Below, piece by piece: positions 1 to 12,860 of a DNA stretch of 64,000 bases (the first letter of the stretch is position 1; every line of letters begins with the position of its first letter). Location of the stretch: positions 471,630,573 through 471,694,572 of the forward strand of contig NC_081409.1 of assembly GCF_030272615.1 (NCBI RefSeq), read 5' to 3'. Made by a program: the position numbers and the translations under genes. Source of the stretch: Cryptomeria japonica (taxonomy: Eukaryota > Streptophyta > Pinopsida > Cupressales > Cupressaceae). The notes under the pieces are model-generated. The model worked only from the letters and a program-made list of their open reading frames with translations. It was not told the origin of the DNA and did no database searches.

Positions 1-487
1 CGTTATTATATATTCAACATATATTCAAAGACGGTAATCATGCATTTTGGACTACATGAATATCCTCTTTAATAAAATAAATCACATGTACAAGGTTATT
101 GGGTTGATCGAGTCCAATAGAAAAGTACAATAGGTAAAGATAGTACTCAAAATAATGTTACTAGCATCTTAAAAGAAAACATAAATGCATTATGACCACC
201 CACAAAACACTTGATATAAAATATTTCCAACCTTTCTTTTGTTTAATTCCACCCGACCACATGGAACCCTTAGGTCCACCCCATCGTGCTTGTGGAGATA
301 GTTCCAAATAGTCAATCAAAGTATACAAGGGGGATGATAGGCTCACACATGGCATACACGATGCATACATGACACAAGTAATGGAAACATCAATAGAGAA
401 GGATGATACCAAGTCATGAATCCACTTAGGGTCACTACTTTAAAAATACACAAGGCATTAGATTCTAGAGTGCAGTGGAGGAAGTGT
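1..487. other. Non-coding, nothing recognised
   Basis: AT-rich sequence with only short reading frames and no protein motif. No repeat or RNA gene was recognised here. Confidence 0.5.
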
Positions 488-830
488 CATCGTATGTCTC
501 TTCACACAAGTCCCAACGCTCCATGTGCGGGCTTGCCTTTCATTGTATGTGCTCATGGGGATGCACCATATGGAACCAAGAATTCTCTCATACAGACAAG
601 AACAAAAATCACACAATCCCTATACTACATGAGCGGGTATGTCTCTTTGCACAAGTCCCAACGCTCCATGTGCAGGCATGCCTTTCATCGTATGTGCTAA
701 TGGGGATAGACCATATGGAACCAAGTATTCTCTCATGTGAACGAGAACAATGATCACATAATCCTTGTGTGAGTGGGCATGCCTCTTCACACAAGTCCCA
801 ACGCTCCATGTGCAAGCATGCCCTCCCAAA
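488..830. repeat. Minisatellite, about 140-bp unit, roughly 2.4 copies
   Basis: The segment ACAAGTCCCAACGCTCCATG recurs near 505, 650 and 791, each time followed by a similar tail (CATGCC, then CATATGGAACCAAG and ATTCTCTCAT in the first two units). Unit length is about 143 bp and the third unit is partial. Short reading frames on both strands here are by-products of the repeat. Confidence 0.8.
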
Positions 831-1094
831 ACACCCTTGGTGTTGTGATAGCCCTCAAGGCATGCTCAAGGAACCAATTTTCTTGTTTTTTGTTTTAACC
901 CAAGTCTATTGTTATGTTATCACTTCATTACAAAACTCCCCAAACATGAATGCCAAGCATACCAGGTACACTGATGGATGAGGGATAGGAATGGGAGCCA
1001 CTCCCTAGTCTCACTCTAGGACTAAGCTCATGCCATATCTAAATAAAAGACATCTCAAATACATCATTGGTGGAAAGCTGCAAAATGCCATTTT

Positions 1095-1213
1095 CATACA
1101 TAAGCAAGACATACTCAATTGGGCACAATCACCAAGAGAACAGTAAAAAGTGTGTTTGAGATCATTGTCCTAATTGTGGTATGGTCACCAAGAGATCACC
1201 ATAAATTTGTCAA
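1095..1213 (+). repeat. 119-bp direct repeat, copy A
   Basis: Starts CATACATAAG and ends ATAAATTTGTCAA. A second copy of the same length lies at 1948-2066 with only a handful of substitutions. The pair brackets a hexamer microsatellite and a diverged tandem repeat. Confidence 0.8.
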
Positions 1214-1243
1214 CCTTTCCTTCATTTAAACCAAGTAAACCTT

Positions 1244-1326
1244 TATGTATATGTATATGCATATGCATATGCATATGCATATGCATATGTATATGTATAT
1301 GTATATGTATGTGCATATGTATATAG
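1244..1326. repeat. TATGYA hexamer microsatellite
   Basis: An uninterrupted run of TATGTA/TATGCA hexamers, with an ATGCAT-rich centre flanked by ATGTAT units on both sides. Confidence 0.9.
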
Positions 1327-1365
1327 TTTTATGTATTCATTAAAGATTTTCATTTAATTTTGAGC

Positions 1366-1860
1366 ATTTTGTGGATGGTATAATCAATAAACATATCATC
1401 ACCCTCACCAATTATGCTCAACTGATTTAAGTACAACCATTTGATTGTTAATAATTTTTAAATTAAGGGAGTACTTTTCAAAATAGAATTGTTGAATTAT
1501 TTATTTTTTATATATATAATAGTATAAGCCTTTTATGGATGGTATAATTAAGAAATGTGCCATCACCTACACCAATTATGCTCGATTGATTGAACTACAA
1601 CCCTTTGGTTGTTAATAATATTTAAAGGAATTTATTACTTCTCAAAATAAAATTGTTGGATTATTGAATTAGTATATATAATAGTAAACTTTCTATATTC
1701 ATAAAAGATTTTCATTTAATTTTGAGTCTTTTGTGGATGGTATAATCAAGAAACATACCATCACCCTCACCAATTGTGCTCAACCAATTGAGCTACAACC
1801 CTTTGGTTGTAAGTATTTTTCAAAAAAAAGAAGTACTTGTCAAAATAGAATTGTTGAACT
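1366..1860. repeat. Diverged tandem repeat, three units of about 165-195 bp
   Basis: Each unit begins near GGATGGTATAATCAA, continues with a CATCACC..CACCAATT.TGCTC segment and ends in TCAAAATAGAATTGTTGA. Units start near 1367, 1532 and 1728 and differ by substitutions and small indels, so this is an old tandem duplication. No coding capacity. Confidence 0.7.
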
Positions 1861-1947
1861 AAATGAATTAGTATACATGGCAATACGTTTCATATATTTA
1901 TAATAAAATTTCTTTTTGTTTTAAGATTTGTATATTAGAACAAGATT

Positions 1948-2066
1948 CATACATAAGTAAGACATACTCAACAGGGCACAATCACCAAGAGAATGGTAAA
2001 AAGTTTGTTTGAGATCATTGTCCTAATTGTGGTGTGGTCACCAAGAGATCACCATAAATTTGTCAA
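1948..2066 (+). repeat. 119-bp direct repeat, copy B
   Basis: Second copy of the repeat at 1095-1213, same orientation and length. Confidence 0.8.
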
Positions 2067-2776
2067 TGCAACTTTTGTTGCAAAGTTGTAAAAAGTGTGT
2101 TAGTTTTGTTTCAATATTAGTTAATACTCAAATATAAGTTATGGACATTGGAGGGTTGATAAGACACATGAATAGCCTTGTTTAATTGACCATAGGATAA
2201 GTTGTTGGAGGTATCGAAGGAAAAGTCAATAAAATTTGGAGATTTTCTGCAATTTTCACTATTTTTTCAGAACGTTACAGTCTATTTTCCATCATTTTTT
2301 TGTTGTGAAATTCTTTTTGTTGGTATTATAAACCTATTGGGAATGAGAGAAAAATGAATCCATGAACTTTTGTCTTTGGTTTGATTGAATTTCATTTTGA
2401 TTTGAGCAAGTTATCATAGTTTTTCTAAAAACTGTCATAAACCCTTGTTAGGGTATCCAATCATAAAAATAAATGTATAAATCATATCCCCACTAGTGAA
2501 AAGTTACCACAATGGGTGGTAACATGTATATTTGTATTATCTTTCATGTTTTCATTCTTTTTAGGTCTCCAAGATTCATTGGCATGTGCAAATGGTGATT
2601 GTTGGTATGATATTGGTCATGTATCAGACCTAGTGCAGCATCGAGGGCAGATTTGAAGTTGTAAGTGCAAGATAGATCCCCTTGGTGTTTGGAGGAAGGT
2701 AGTGAGGGGTGCAAAGGGTTAGTTCAGACCCTTTAAAATCTATTGTGGCCCTTGGGTAGGTAAAATCATCAATAAC
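2067..2776. other. Non-coding, nothing recognised
   Basis: AT-rich, no reading frame with a recognisable motif, no RNA gene seen. Confidence 0.5.
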
Positions 2777-3011
2777 TTTATGACCGTCCTTAGATAGTGT
2801 GTGGTTGTCCTAGTGAACAAATGAAGACTGAGATTTGGGGAGTATGATGAAATGAATAATCTTATTATGTGGTGGACATCTGAGATAGGGTTGTAATGGT
2901 CCTTGGAAACTTTTAAAGGGGTTTGGAGGCCCTAATAAGTGGAAACAAATCATATCTTGCAAATTGTCCTAAGTGACTTGGCTGTCATAGTCATTGTTGT
3001 CAATCATCTGT
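2777..3011 (+). repeat. 235-bp direct repeat, copy A
   Basis: Begins TTTATGAC and ends CAATCATCTGT. The partner at 4878-5112 has the same length and differs only by scattered substitutions (roughly 90% identical by eye). The two are 2,101 bp apart. They lack TG..CA ends, so calling them LTRs is not supported. Confidence 0.8.
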
Positions 3012-4877
3012 ATGTTACAAATGGGTTTCACATAAAAGTCTTTTATTATTCAGAGACTAGAATAAAGGGTGTGTCAAACTTTTGAAATTTTCTCCAAACA
3101 AAGCCTAAGGATTTTAAGGCTTTAGGAAATATTTTGTGGTGTCTTTTGTCCATCAAATGGGCATTATAGTTTGCTAGGGATTGATTTGTGTCAAGTAAGA
3201 GCAAGTGAGAACTTTGGGATTATAAAGTTGATTTTGTGGCATTCTCTCATGTTCTCAAAACAATGTAATCAACATGTCCAAGGTGATATCCAAAGTCCAA
3301 GGGATTTCCAAACCTATGTGTGAGGGCTCAAACTTGTAGCGGTTTAGGCTGGAGACTAGTAAGTATGCCCTAGTGAGTTGTGTATGTTGAGTTTGCCATT
3401 GTGAATTACCCCTACCTCTGCATCCTACTATCATGGTTATTCTAGTTTGAAGAGAAACCCACATTTCAAGCATTCAAGAAAACATCAAGAAACAATTGAG
3501 AAATCGATGGTCTTTGCTATGGTATTAATTTTTATCATTTGATTTTATGCATAGGTCTTAGGCTTTATTGGACGAGTGTGAATGTGAATTTGGATCTTGC
3601 ATTGCACTTTTTTCCACTTTATTTAGATTCGCATCTTCATCCTTCACAAGTATGAAGACAAGTATGATTAATTGTACCTAGCTTTGAAATCAGTTTTCAA
3701 TGGTAGAATTTTAACACTAACAACCATGAGCTTATCTGTCCTTAATAACAAATTTGTCCCCCTTTTACATGCACTTAGGGACCCTCATTATTCCTTTATG
3801 GGTATGTCATATTTTATGACTGTCATGGGTCTAGGGTTTCAAGAAATGAAAGAAAAACCTTTCTAAACTTTGTAATACACTAATACCCAAAAATTCTACC
3901 CCAAACATGTTCAATATCTTTGTAACCTTATCTTGCTCCCCATCTAGTCTTTAAGGTCTTGAATTGCATATTTGTTAGATCATCTTTAAATTCTTGAACT
4001 TAATTTCATATTTGGCTAAATTCATACATGTGTTCTTATGAGTCTTAATCCCCATCTAGTTTTTACACTACATATCTGGAGGAGCTAGTTCTTAAGGTCT
4101 TGAACTTAACTGTATCCTTCACCTGAACTTTAAAGTCACATTCAGTGTTTTCTGATACAATGCATGCTTTATAAATGTCTCACTTGTCCTATCTCTAAAA
4201 GCTGAAACATGATTATTTGTTGATTTTCTGATAAAACAACTATTTGGCTATATTGATGCATGTTTTTATTAGACTTTCTCCCCATCTGTTGCACACTACA
4301 TGTCTAGATAATATAGATTTTAAGGTCTTGGCTTAACCACTCCCCTTAAAATTAGAGTCATATTTACAGTGGCTTGTAAAAGTAAAACAAGACTTCTAAT
4401 TTATGAGTGCCAAACTGAGGTTTACCTAAGCCATAGCTTAACTATTTTATACAATTATATATTGTTGTATAATTTATTGTCCACTTTTAGACTAGTTAAT
4501 TCAAAATAAAATGTTGGTGCCAAAGTCACTTCTTATAGGTTCCCACTTCCCACTGTTGCCACTTTGAAATCCTAAGAAGGATAATAGGTGTGCTCCCAAT
4601 TTACAATTTTATGTTTTTGTTAATCTCTCTTGAAGAAATAATCTACTCAGTTCATTAACATCTCCTTGCCAATAATGTTAGTTCTCCAATCACTATATTT
4701 TGAGTAGGAAAGCTTAGGGAGAAGGTTGTTGAAGCCATACATTAATGAATTGAACTCTCAAGGAGGGGGATGAAATGAAATGTAGCACCACCATGAGTGC
4801 TAGTGGTTTTGTGATGTACATACTCCATTCCCAGTAGTATGGTTAATAACTTTTTCTACCTTCATGCTTGAGTAAGA
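3012..4877. other. Non-coding spacer between the 235-bp repeats
   Basis: AT-rich. A motif pair CCCCATCT (near 3938, 4050, 4270) and TTAAGGTCTTG (near 3952, 4093, 4320) recurs about every 100-230 bp, suggesting an old diverged tandem repeat. No coding signal was found. Confidence 0.4.
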
Positions 4878-5112
4878 TTTATGACTATCCCTAGATAGTG
4901 TGTGGCTATCCTAGTGAACAAATGAAGACTAAGCTTTTGGGAGTATGATGAAATGAATAATCTTATTATGTGGTGGATATCTGAGATAGGGTTGTAGTGA
5001 TCCTTGGAAACTTTTAAAGGGGTTTGGAGGCCCTAATAAGTGGAAACAAATCATATCTTTCCAATTGTCCTAAGTGACTTGGTTGTCACAATCATTGTTG
5101 TCAATCATCTGT
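4878..5112 (+). repeat. 235-bp direct repeat, copy B
   Basis: Partner of 2777-3011, same orientation and exact length, with scattered substitutions only. Confidence 0.8.
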
Positions 5113-6729
5113 CAATTCTCCCAACACTAATACAACCTTCATGCACTACCATACATTCTCAAAATAATGTTACACAACCTTCACTAGAATTTTTCACTTG
5201 AGAAGTTCTCTCACCAATGAATTTAGGGATTCTTGGACTATTAAGGTTTAAATTTTTTTTGATAGTTTTTGAAAGCAATTCCTACAATCCTTTGTGTAGA
5301 AACAACAACGTTCTATATGTCCATGCATCAATGAGAGAGGTTTAGGATTTTCATTTAGAAACATGATTGATATAGATACCAAGAATGAAATTGCAAGGAA
5401 GATCTAATATTTATGAATGAAATTGCAAATCAATCTAAGTTACATGTTTGATATCTTACTTATATCATGGCAACATAAAATGTATATATGCACTCAACAT
5501 ACCTCTTTGCTTGTTTACTTGAGAATGTTGCTAGGAATTAATAGGTGAATGATATTTTGATCTAGACATGAATCACTTGTACTTTCCCCGTACTTTCATC
5601 CCTTGGTCAAGACCGCATACCCCCTTACACTTTAATATTATTTCCACCCTCATGATTACTTGAACTCCATTCTCAAATCATACTAAATGACAATAGTTAG
5701 TACAAAATAGTGACCATAGCCAAGGAAGCCCAAATTTACTCATAATCAACATAATAAGAAATATCTAAATCATTGGACCATTATTCATAACATAACCTCT
5801 TTTTCACATCATGGGAGGCCAAAATTACAAGGATCACGCTTCTTCGAAGGAGCCATTGTTCAGAGCCACCAAAATATCAACAAGAGTAGAAGCTATTAGG
5901 CTCATACAATTTTAGGACATATAAAGAGTTGAATCAGAAGCGAGATCATGAAGCATACAATAGAGAGGTATTCATGGAATAGACATCTGAAAACATCTCA
6001 TTCATGAAGTAACAAAATGCTAAAGAAAATGACAAGTAATAAAAAAAGCTTACAAGGATGAGGCATATTCATAACTTTTGCAGTCCCACCTTGGATATCA
6101 ACACTAGAAGCAACTCATATTGTTCGTGTACATACAAGGCAATATGGGAGTTTATTATACCGAGCAACTTGTGGTGTTATTGTTTGTGTTGGCTCTATTG
6201 GACCCTACAATTAAGATTCAATATACATTATTCAATAAGATTAACTGTGCAACATAATGAAATATTGAACAATGTGTTATCTTGTTGAGCTTCGCTTGGT
6301 TTCAAGAATAGTTTAATATTCTCTACTTAACAGGGCCAACCACGTGAAGGTGGAAGCTCATTTGGCCCCTCCCCCCCCTAACATCACTCTAAATTCCCTG
6401 TTAACATCTTATAACATTCCTTCATTCATTCTTTCTACCATTAATAAAATATAGCATTCATTCATTAATATCACATAACGTTCATTAACACATAACATTG
6501 ATTAATATTAATTAACACACAACATTCATCAATATTACTTAACACATATCATCCATAACCATTAATTAGCACATAATTACATTCACTGACACATAAAAAC
6601 CAGTAATTATCAAATAAGTTAGATTAGAATCATTTCTTTTTTTTCTTTTTTCTTTGAAGCTATGAAAAGACTAAGTGGAACATCAGTTTCTTCATCATTT
6701 CCCCCCTATGTAGATGTTCCGCCAACTAC
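5113..6729. other. Non-coding, nothing recognised
   Basis: AT-rich. Around 6,430-6,600 it is rich in short ATTCATTAA / TTAACACATAACATTCAT units. A 76-codon open frame at 6058-6288 has no recognisable motif. This lies just 3' of the minus-strand transposase-like gene, so part may be its 3' flank. Confidence 0.4.
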
Positions 6730-7966
6730 TCATGATCTCGATGTATGCCTAGTCCTATATTGAGGACGAGGACACTGAAGTGAAGGGGGGTCCTCTGCAA
6801 TAACAAAGAAATGGGTTAAATTCAAAAAAAAAATTATTATTGTTACAAGTATTTCATTAATTTAGAGAACATAACTATTGCGCTCTTTACCTGATGGGGC
6901 CACATCATTTTGTCTAGCCTCAACCTCAACATGTTGAACACCCTCTATATCATCTGGAGTTGAAATACTAAAGGTTACATTAATGCTAAACACCAATTGC
7001 AATTATATTTGTTTAAAGGAATAACAGTGGTCCTCTTTACCTGAGTGGGGAACATCACATTCCTGATGTTGCGTACCCAGATCATGCTCCACTTAGTCAC
7101 CACCGACTACATGCTCTAAAATATTAACAAAAAAGGTTACATTAATTACTACTCTAATTACAAATTAAGATGTTTAATTGTATTAATAGCTAAATAAATA
7201 AATTTGAATAGCAAAGGAATACCTCCACTACTGGGATGCACATCCAGACCTTCATGTGCAGGTGGTGTTTTACGATTAGCAGGCTACATTCCAATGTCAT
7301 GCATATTGTTATCATTGCTTACTTATTTAAAACAAATATAGTCACTTTATGTTGGAACTCAACATCAATTAGATTATTGGTATAGTATTCAATTTGAAAC
7401 AATTTCCATTTAGCATATTTACCTGTGTGACAGATGCACTCGAATGTTGTGTATGCCCACTCAATTCTTGTAGCCGATCAGCCATGGTTGAATAGCCTTG
7501 CTGGTAGGCAATTCTCTGGTCATCTTCTGTGGGCACTTTATTAAATTCAGAGCCCTACATTTTTGCTTAGTACTGTGAATTTTGCTTGCATTGTTTGATA
7601 AAAAAAAAAATCGTTTGCAATTTATTAATATTTTGATGCAATATTTCATTTACATGAGATACTTACAATTCGTGCAGCAAGTTTCATATAACCACCAGAG
7701 CCGAGTTTGTGTTTCCCGTGCTTTTCTTGTCTTTCCTTGGTTGCCTTTGACATGTCACTCAGTCTATAGAAAGTTTGAAATATTTTAGATTATATATATA
7801 TAAATATAAAGAGTAATTAATTAGTACATAATTACATTCTTAATAGTATCTCGTACCTTCTTCTAGCATTTGGTGGTGTATTTCCTTTTTTCCTTTCAAT
7901 TCTCTCCTTGGCATCCAAAATTAGGTCCTTCCACTCCCTCTCTGGAATCATGGGGGGACGCGCGTA
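6730..7966 (-). pseudogene. Plant transposase-like gene, 3' exons (En/Spm or Transposase_24-like)
   Basis: Minus-strand segments joined at good GT..AG sites read as one frame: exons 7966-7857, 7763-7667, 7554-7423, 7283-7223, 7115-7041, 6953-6891 and 6794-6730, ending at a TGA at 6730-6732. Donors are of the form CAG|GTAAAG or ATT|GTAAGT. Acceptors end CTATAG, TGTAG, TTTTAG, CCAG and TTGCAG. Codon phase is kept across every junction, which is strong evidence for a real spliced gene. The first exons encode a basic region (WKDLILDAKERIERKKG), then KHKLGSGGYMKLAARI, a pattern like the H-L-GY-L core of plant En/Spm-type transposase-associated proteins, then VPTEDDQRIAYQQGY. The C-terminus is Arg-rich and short. 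One in-frame TAA at 7093-7095 (fifth exon listed) argues for a pseudogene. The 5' exons were not found. The family name is tentative. Confidence 0.55.
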
Positions 7967-10900
7967 CTTTAAATTAAATAAACCAAATTAAATTACTTGA
8001 AAATAGAAATTATCATCATTGAACCAAAACCATTTAACTCTTCTTTTTCATCTCAAAACATATCTAATGGCTTTGTGGTATGAAATCCTTGTATAATATA
8101 TTAAGTTGACTAATGTCTAATTGGGGTAATCCATGAGTGTCTATTGTGAATTTAGTATCCTAAACATTGGAGATACCTTTCTGACTTGCCTAATCAATGT
8201 GGTTGTTGTCCTAATTTGAAATACTAAGTTCTACCCTTGCCTCTGCATCAAACTTCTCACATCACGTTTCTTCAACAAAACACACTAATATGAATTGATC
8301 CAACACCATGAGGATAGGGTCAAGTATCATGGAAACTAATCATACTACGTGAAGATGGGGCTCACACATAAGTGTTGTCTCTCAACAATGCCACACTTCC
8401 AAAATTGTCAGTCTCAAGACTTCTCCTATTGGGTGAGCACTCATTGATGGCCACAAGGCCAAATCAATGTATGTAGGCTTCAAACTCCTTACTCTAGGCT
8501 AGGAGGACCCTACACAAGGTCTATGAACACTCACTTGGTATTACAATAGAAAAAGCCTTCCTCTAGAACTTTGTTTGCAACACACACATCAATATTGGTA
8601 ATAATTGCTATGATGGATGGTCTATTAGGACGGTAAATAAAATGCTTATTCTTTTTCCACCCTTTGAAACTACAACAAGGTATTTGACTTGGTAGGGTCC
8701 CCATACATCACTTCAACAACAAACATTAGGCAATTCAACCTTTTGCCTTCTCAATTCATTTTTTTTTGTCTTTCACTGGTTTGCTCAGTTCGATACATAG
8801 GGATATCAGACCTTTCATGGCATCATCACATGCGCCTTCCAATATGTAGTCCTTTCATATTTTAGGTGTCTACACACTATGTTGTTGTTAAGTATTGATG
8901 TAGTCTTAAGACATCTCATGACTCCATTACATGTCCACACTTGGGTTTACAAACACAACTCTGTCAAAAAAAAAACAATATCACTAGTAAAACTATGACT
9001 GTGACAATCAATACCCTTAGGACAGTCATAGAAATTTAATCTATTTCATTTGGTTTTGATCGACAAACCCTTCTGAAGGTTGCATAGGGTCCCCTCACCC
9101 CTCTCTCTATCATCAACCACTTCAAAATACTAATTGCTTGGTCCTCCCACCAAATTCTTCCCTAATATGATACATAGCATGAAAAAAGGTCTTCCCACAC
9201 ATTTGGGTGAATTTATATGCATGGGGGACCAAACTATACATTATTTACTCCTCTCGGTAAACACTAGGCAAGGTTTTGACATTTTTTGGAAAAACTATGA
9301 TATCTAATTTAAAACACAATGAAATTCAATGCCACAAAAATAAAAAATGAATTTAACTCACTGCTCTACCACATCTAATCGATTTCCCATCAAATTATGC
9401 TAATTTTCAAAATGAAAAATGAAGAGAATCAGACCGAAATGTAAAAAAATGCACATAAAACCCCAATTTCATTAAGCAAAACTCTTCGATGGCATGCCAA
9501 AGGCCTATATATTCCCATCCAAGTGGGTTACAACCTCAAACCACCATAAACTAACTTTCCAACCATATTTTTAAGAAGTTTCTACAAGAAATACAAAAGT
9601 TGTCATGGCAATATGACAACTTTTTTCCCAATGGACCTCAAACTTTCACAATTAGGTCTCTATTTGTTGTTAGAATGCGATCTATGAATAAGTACTAGAG
9701 GATCTTACTAACTTGGGTATTATTATTTTATGTGTCTCTGACATGACTCCTAGTAACTATATAAGGATCTTACTAGTCCTAGATCTATGCCTGTCTTTTT
9801 GATATGGTTCCTAGTGAGAATCTATGAATCTTACTAGTTCTAAATGTCATAACTTTGTGTTTTGCATGCTCCATGTGTGTTACCAATGTTACTCATATTA
9901 CTCACTTTGTACTTCCCTTTTATCTCAATATTGTAGATTGACAATATCATAAGTCTTGGGAGCTACCACCTCTGCAAACTTGTAGTCATCTTGACTCTTC
10001 AATATCTTGGTGAAAGAATATTTGGTTTCTCCATATTTTCCCAAGAGTACATGAGCATAATTTCATACTCTTGCTAAGACGAGGCTAAATATTGCATCAT
10101 AAGTTGTATCTCTTTAAAAATATATAGTAGGTTTGGACTCAATTTAAGTGGTTGTTCCTTATTTATGCCTAGTTGTACTTAGGTTTGACAATGTTTCCAT
10201 AGATTTGGTTCATTCCCTTATTCATGATGTTCCTCATGGCTCATTTTTATAGGACTAGGGTCTTGGGAACCCTTATTCATGGAAATTGGACCTAAAATTT
10301 GAAAGATGAATGTTGGATTTGCAAATAGTAGAAATTTCCTCTCCAAATTTGGACTTTTGCAAAAGTTCAATTTGAAAAGGTGCAAGGACCATCCATATAA
10401 GGTCCATCTTGAAAATTAAATGATAATACCATCCATGCATATTAAATGACATAGTCAAGTAATAAAGAAGTAAAACCATTTCCTGAAGTTGTCAAATGAT
10501 TTTAAAGATGCACAATAGTCCACTAAATGCAATTCACTAAAAAAGAAAACAAAGTATGCTACAAGATAGTGGGTAAGATGCAAGGAATGAAGTTAAATAG
10601 ACAAAGAAAAACCATGAATATTACCAAGTCAAAAGGAGTAGCTATGACCTCTTAGCTATTTTGTCACTTGCATAAATTAGTCTTCGTAAGGATAGAAACA
10701 TATGTAGATAGTAGTATGAAGTCTTTTTGATAATTTTTGAAGTAGTTGAAGGAATGGCTTATTTTAGTTATATCTAACCCAAGACAATTTCAACTCAAAG
10801 GAATAAAACCATATGTCCTATAAGTTTGGAAAGCTAATTGAGTAGCTGGATAAGGTAGAGCATGACTATAGGGTAGTCTTCAAACTCTTTTAACTCAATT

Positions 10901-12084
10901 AGAATATGTACCAAGCATCTAGGAGCTTACAAAGCCAATTAAACCATATTTCAAGTGAAAATGCAACAAAAGGAGTAAAAGCTTTGAATACACCTCAAAA
11001 ACCACTCCTAGGTGGCCAAGTAGGTGGAAATAGTCTTTTCCAACATTTTTTTTCTTTCATAGATGCAGCCCTATATTCTCTTTATTATTTGAGATGAGAT
11101 ATAGGACTCCTAGGGCTTAGTTCATCTTAGTTCTTTAAATTCTATGCCAAGTGTTGTAACTACAAAAATTCTTATAGCAAGAGATATTATTTAATATCAT
11201 TTAAGGTTGCAGTAGTGCAAGGAACATCAATATGAAAAGAGAAGGGATGAAGAAGTCAGGGACCTTGAAATTATACATCAAAACTATGATACAAGTAGAT
11301 GGGATAGAATTTCCCCCTCATTGGGATAGCCATTTGACTCTTATCAGGATAGTTGAACAAAGCCAAAGAAGGTGGATAAAGACAAGGGCAATAAGAAGGT
11401 TAATGAAGAGGGAGATGTTGAAGAGGAAGAAAAGAACCAGAAAGATCAACAAAAAGAAAATGAAGAAGATTAAGATGTGTAACCTAGTTTGAAGTTTTAT
11501 CTAGTTTAGGACTTGAAAATTATTTATGCCTTGACAATATTTTATGTTTTATGGCTCATGGAAACTCCCAACAGTTAGAAGATCATCAAACCAAGCACTT
11601 AATACTTGACAAGGCACTGAATATAAAATAGATTGATTAATTAATACTATTTGGTATGAATTCCTTTGTATATAATCGAATGGAAGTTGGATTAATGAAT
11701 ATACTTCTACACACTAATCATTGAGAAATAAATTGTTGGTGGTTCTGTTATTACCCAGTCCAGTATCGATCTGATCTTGTTGGGGAAGCATCTCGCGATC
11801 AAACCACAAGGTTTCACTGCCAATTACTCTACTGTTACCAGGGTTCGCCCTCTAATTTGTGAAATTTCACAACTTATTTATTTTATGCTAAGTATATGTC
11901 TGATAGTTTTCCTCTTTCATACGATCGAGTACTTCCAACCATAGTAGAAGGGAAGTAGGCTTGCAAGAGTGGTACGGTGATGGTTTTGTGTGGGCAAAGG
12001 GTTACAAAGTGTATTGCCCTTGGGCATAGAGGAGATGGATTCTATGGAAACCTATTGTAACCTCTTTCCCCTGTCATGGTAAAG
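7967..12084. other. Long non-coding stretch, nothing recognised
   Basis: About 4.1 kb of AT-rich DNA without a protein motif on either strand. Missing 5' exons of the 6.7-8.0 kb gene could lie in its first part, but none was identified. A Lys/Arg-rich 86-codon frame at 11232-11492 looks like A/G-rich low complexity. No RNA gene or clear repeat boundary was recognised. Confidence 0.4.
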
Positions 12085-12300
12085 ATTCAAATCCAAAATT
12101 CTGAAATTCCTCATCCAAACATTATGCAAATCCGAAATTCCTCATGCAAATATTATGCAAATATTATGGAAATCCAAAATTCCTCAAATTCAAAGATTCA
12201 ATGAATGAAGGTGAAGATTAAACAATTTTGCATATTATACAAATCCAAAATGAAAGTGAAGCTCACCAATTCCTCATATTATCCAAATCCAAAATGAAGG
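12085..12300. repeat. Short tandem repeat, AATCCAAAATTCCTCA-like units
   Basis: Imperfect units AATCC(A/G)AAATTCCTCA and ATGCAAATATT alternate at about 20-40 bp spacing. Non-coding. Confidence 0.6.
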
Positions 12301-12553
12301 TGAAGATCCTACCTCGAATGGTGAGTGTGTCATTTTATCTTGCCAGGGGTTGAGCTCGACGTGGAAGCCTGCATGGGATTAAATGCAACACAAATGACTT
12401 TCCCTCTTTTTCTTTTTTTTTAAAGTAATGCCCATTGCCATCGAAATTTTGACAAACACGGGCACTTTCTCAAAAAAAAATGAAATTTGGTCACAATATA
12501 CCTTCTCCGTCAGAAACCTCTATCGGAATTCTAGACCAAATGTATTAGTGTAC

Positions 12554-12860
12554 GAACCTTGAACCTTGAACATATGAGGTTCAATCAAGAGGTTCAGAAT
12601 TACAGACTTTGCCCACAATATGCTTCATTTATCACCTTGTCTTCATATTTGGTTGTGCGTTGAACCTTTGAACCTTGAACCTTGAACCAAAGAAGGTTCA
12701 AAGTTCAATGACCAAATATTACAAAGACTTTACACTCATAAAAACTAAAGTTGTGATACAACCTGCTCCGGTTGAACTCGAACTTTGAACTTGAACCCGA
12801 AATTTGAACTTGAACCCAAACTTTGAACTTTTTGAAAAGGTTCAATAGTTCAAGTTCAAT
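12554..12860. repeat. TTGAACC / GGTTCAA low-complexity block
   Basis: Three clusters (about 12554-12596, 12658-12703 and 12770-12860) are built from the heptamer TTGAACC and close variants (TTGAACT, CTTGAAC). Each is followed by its reverse complement (GGTTCAA, AGTTCAA), so each cluster can fold into a hairpin. Intervening sequence is ordinary AT-rich DNA. No coding potential. Confidence 0.75.

Noticed and set aside
416-981. Overlapping open frames of 68-94 codons on both strands
   Set aside because: They run through the 140-bp minisatellite, so the shared peptide phrases come from the repeat. No homology or motif was seen.
2180-9420. Inverted similarity between 2,380-2,450 and 9,285-9,330
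   Set aside because: Only about 45-60 bp with moderate identity in AT-rich DNA, not enough to define a repeat pair.
11232-11492. 86-codon Lys/Arg-rich frame
   Set aside because: Composition comes from A/G-rich low-complexity sequence. No motif and no support from neighbours.
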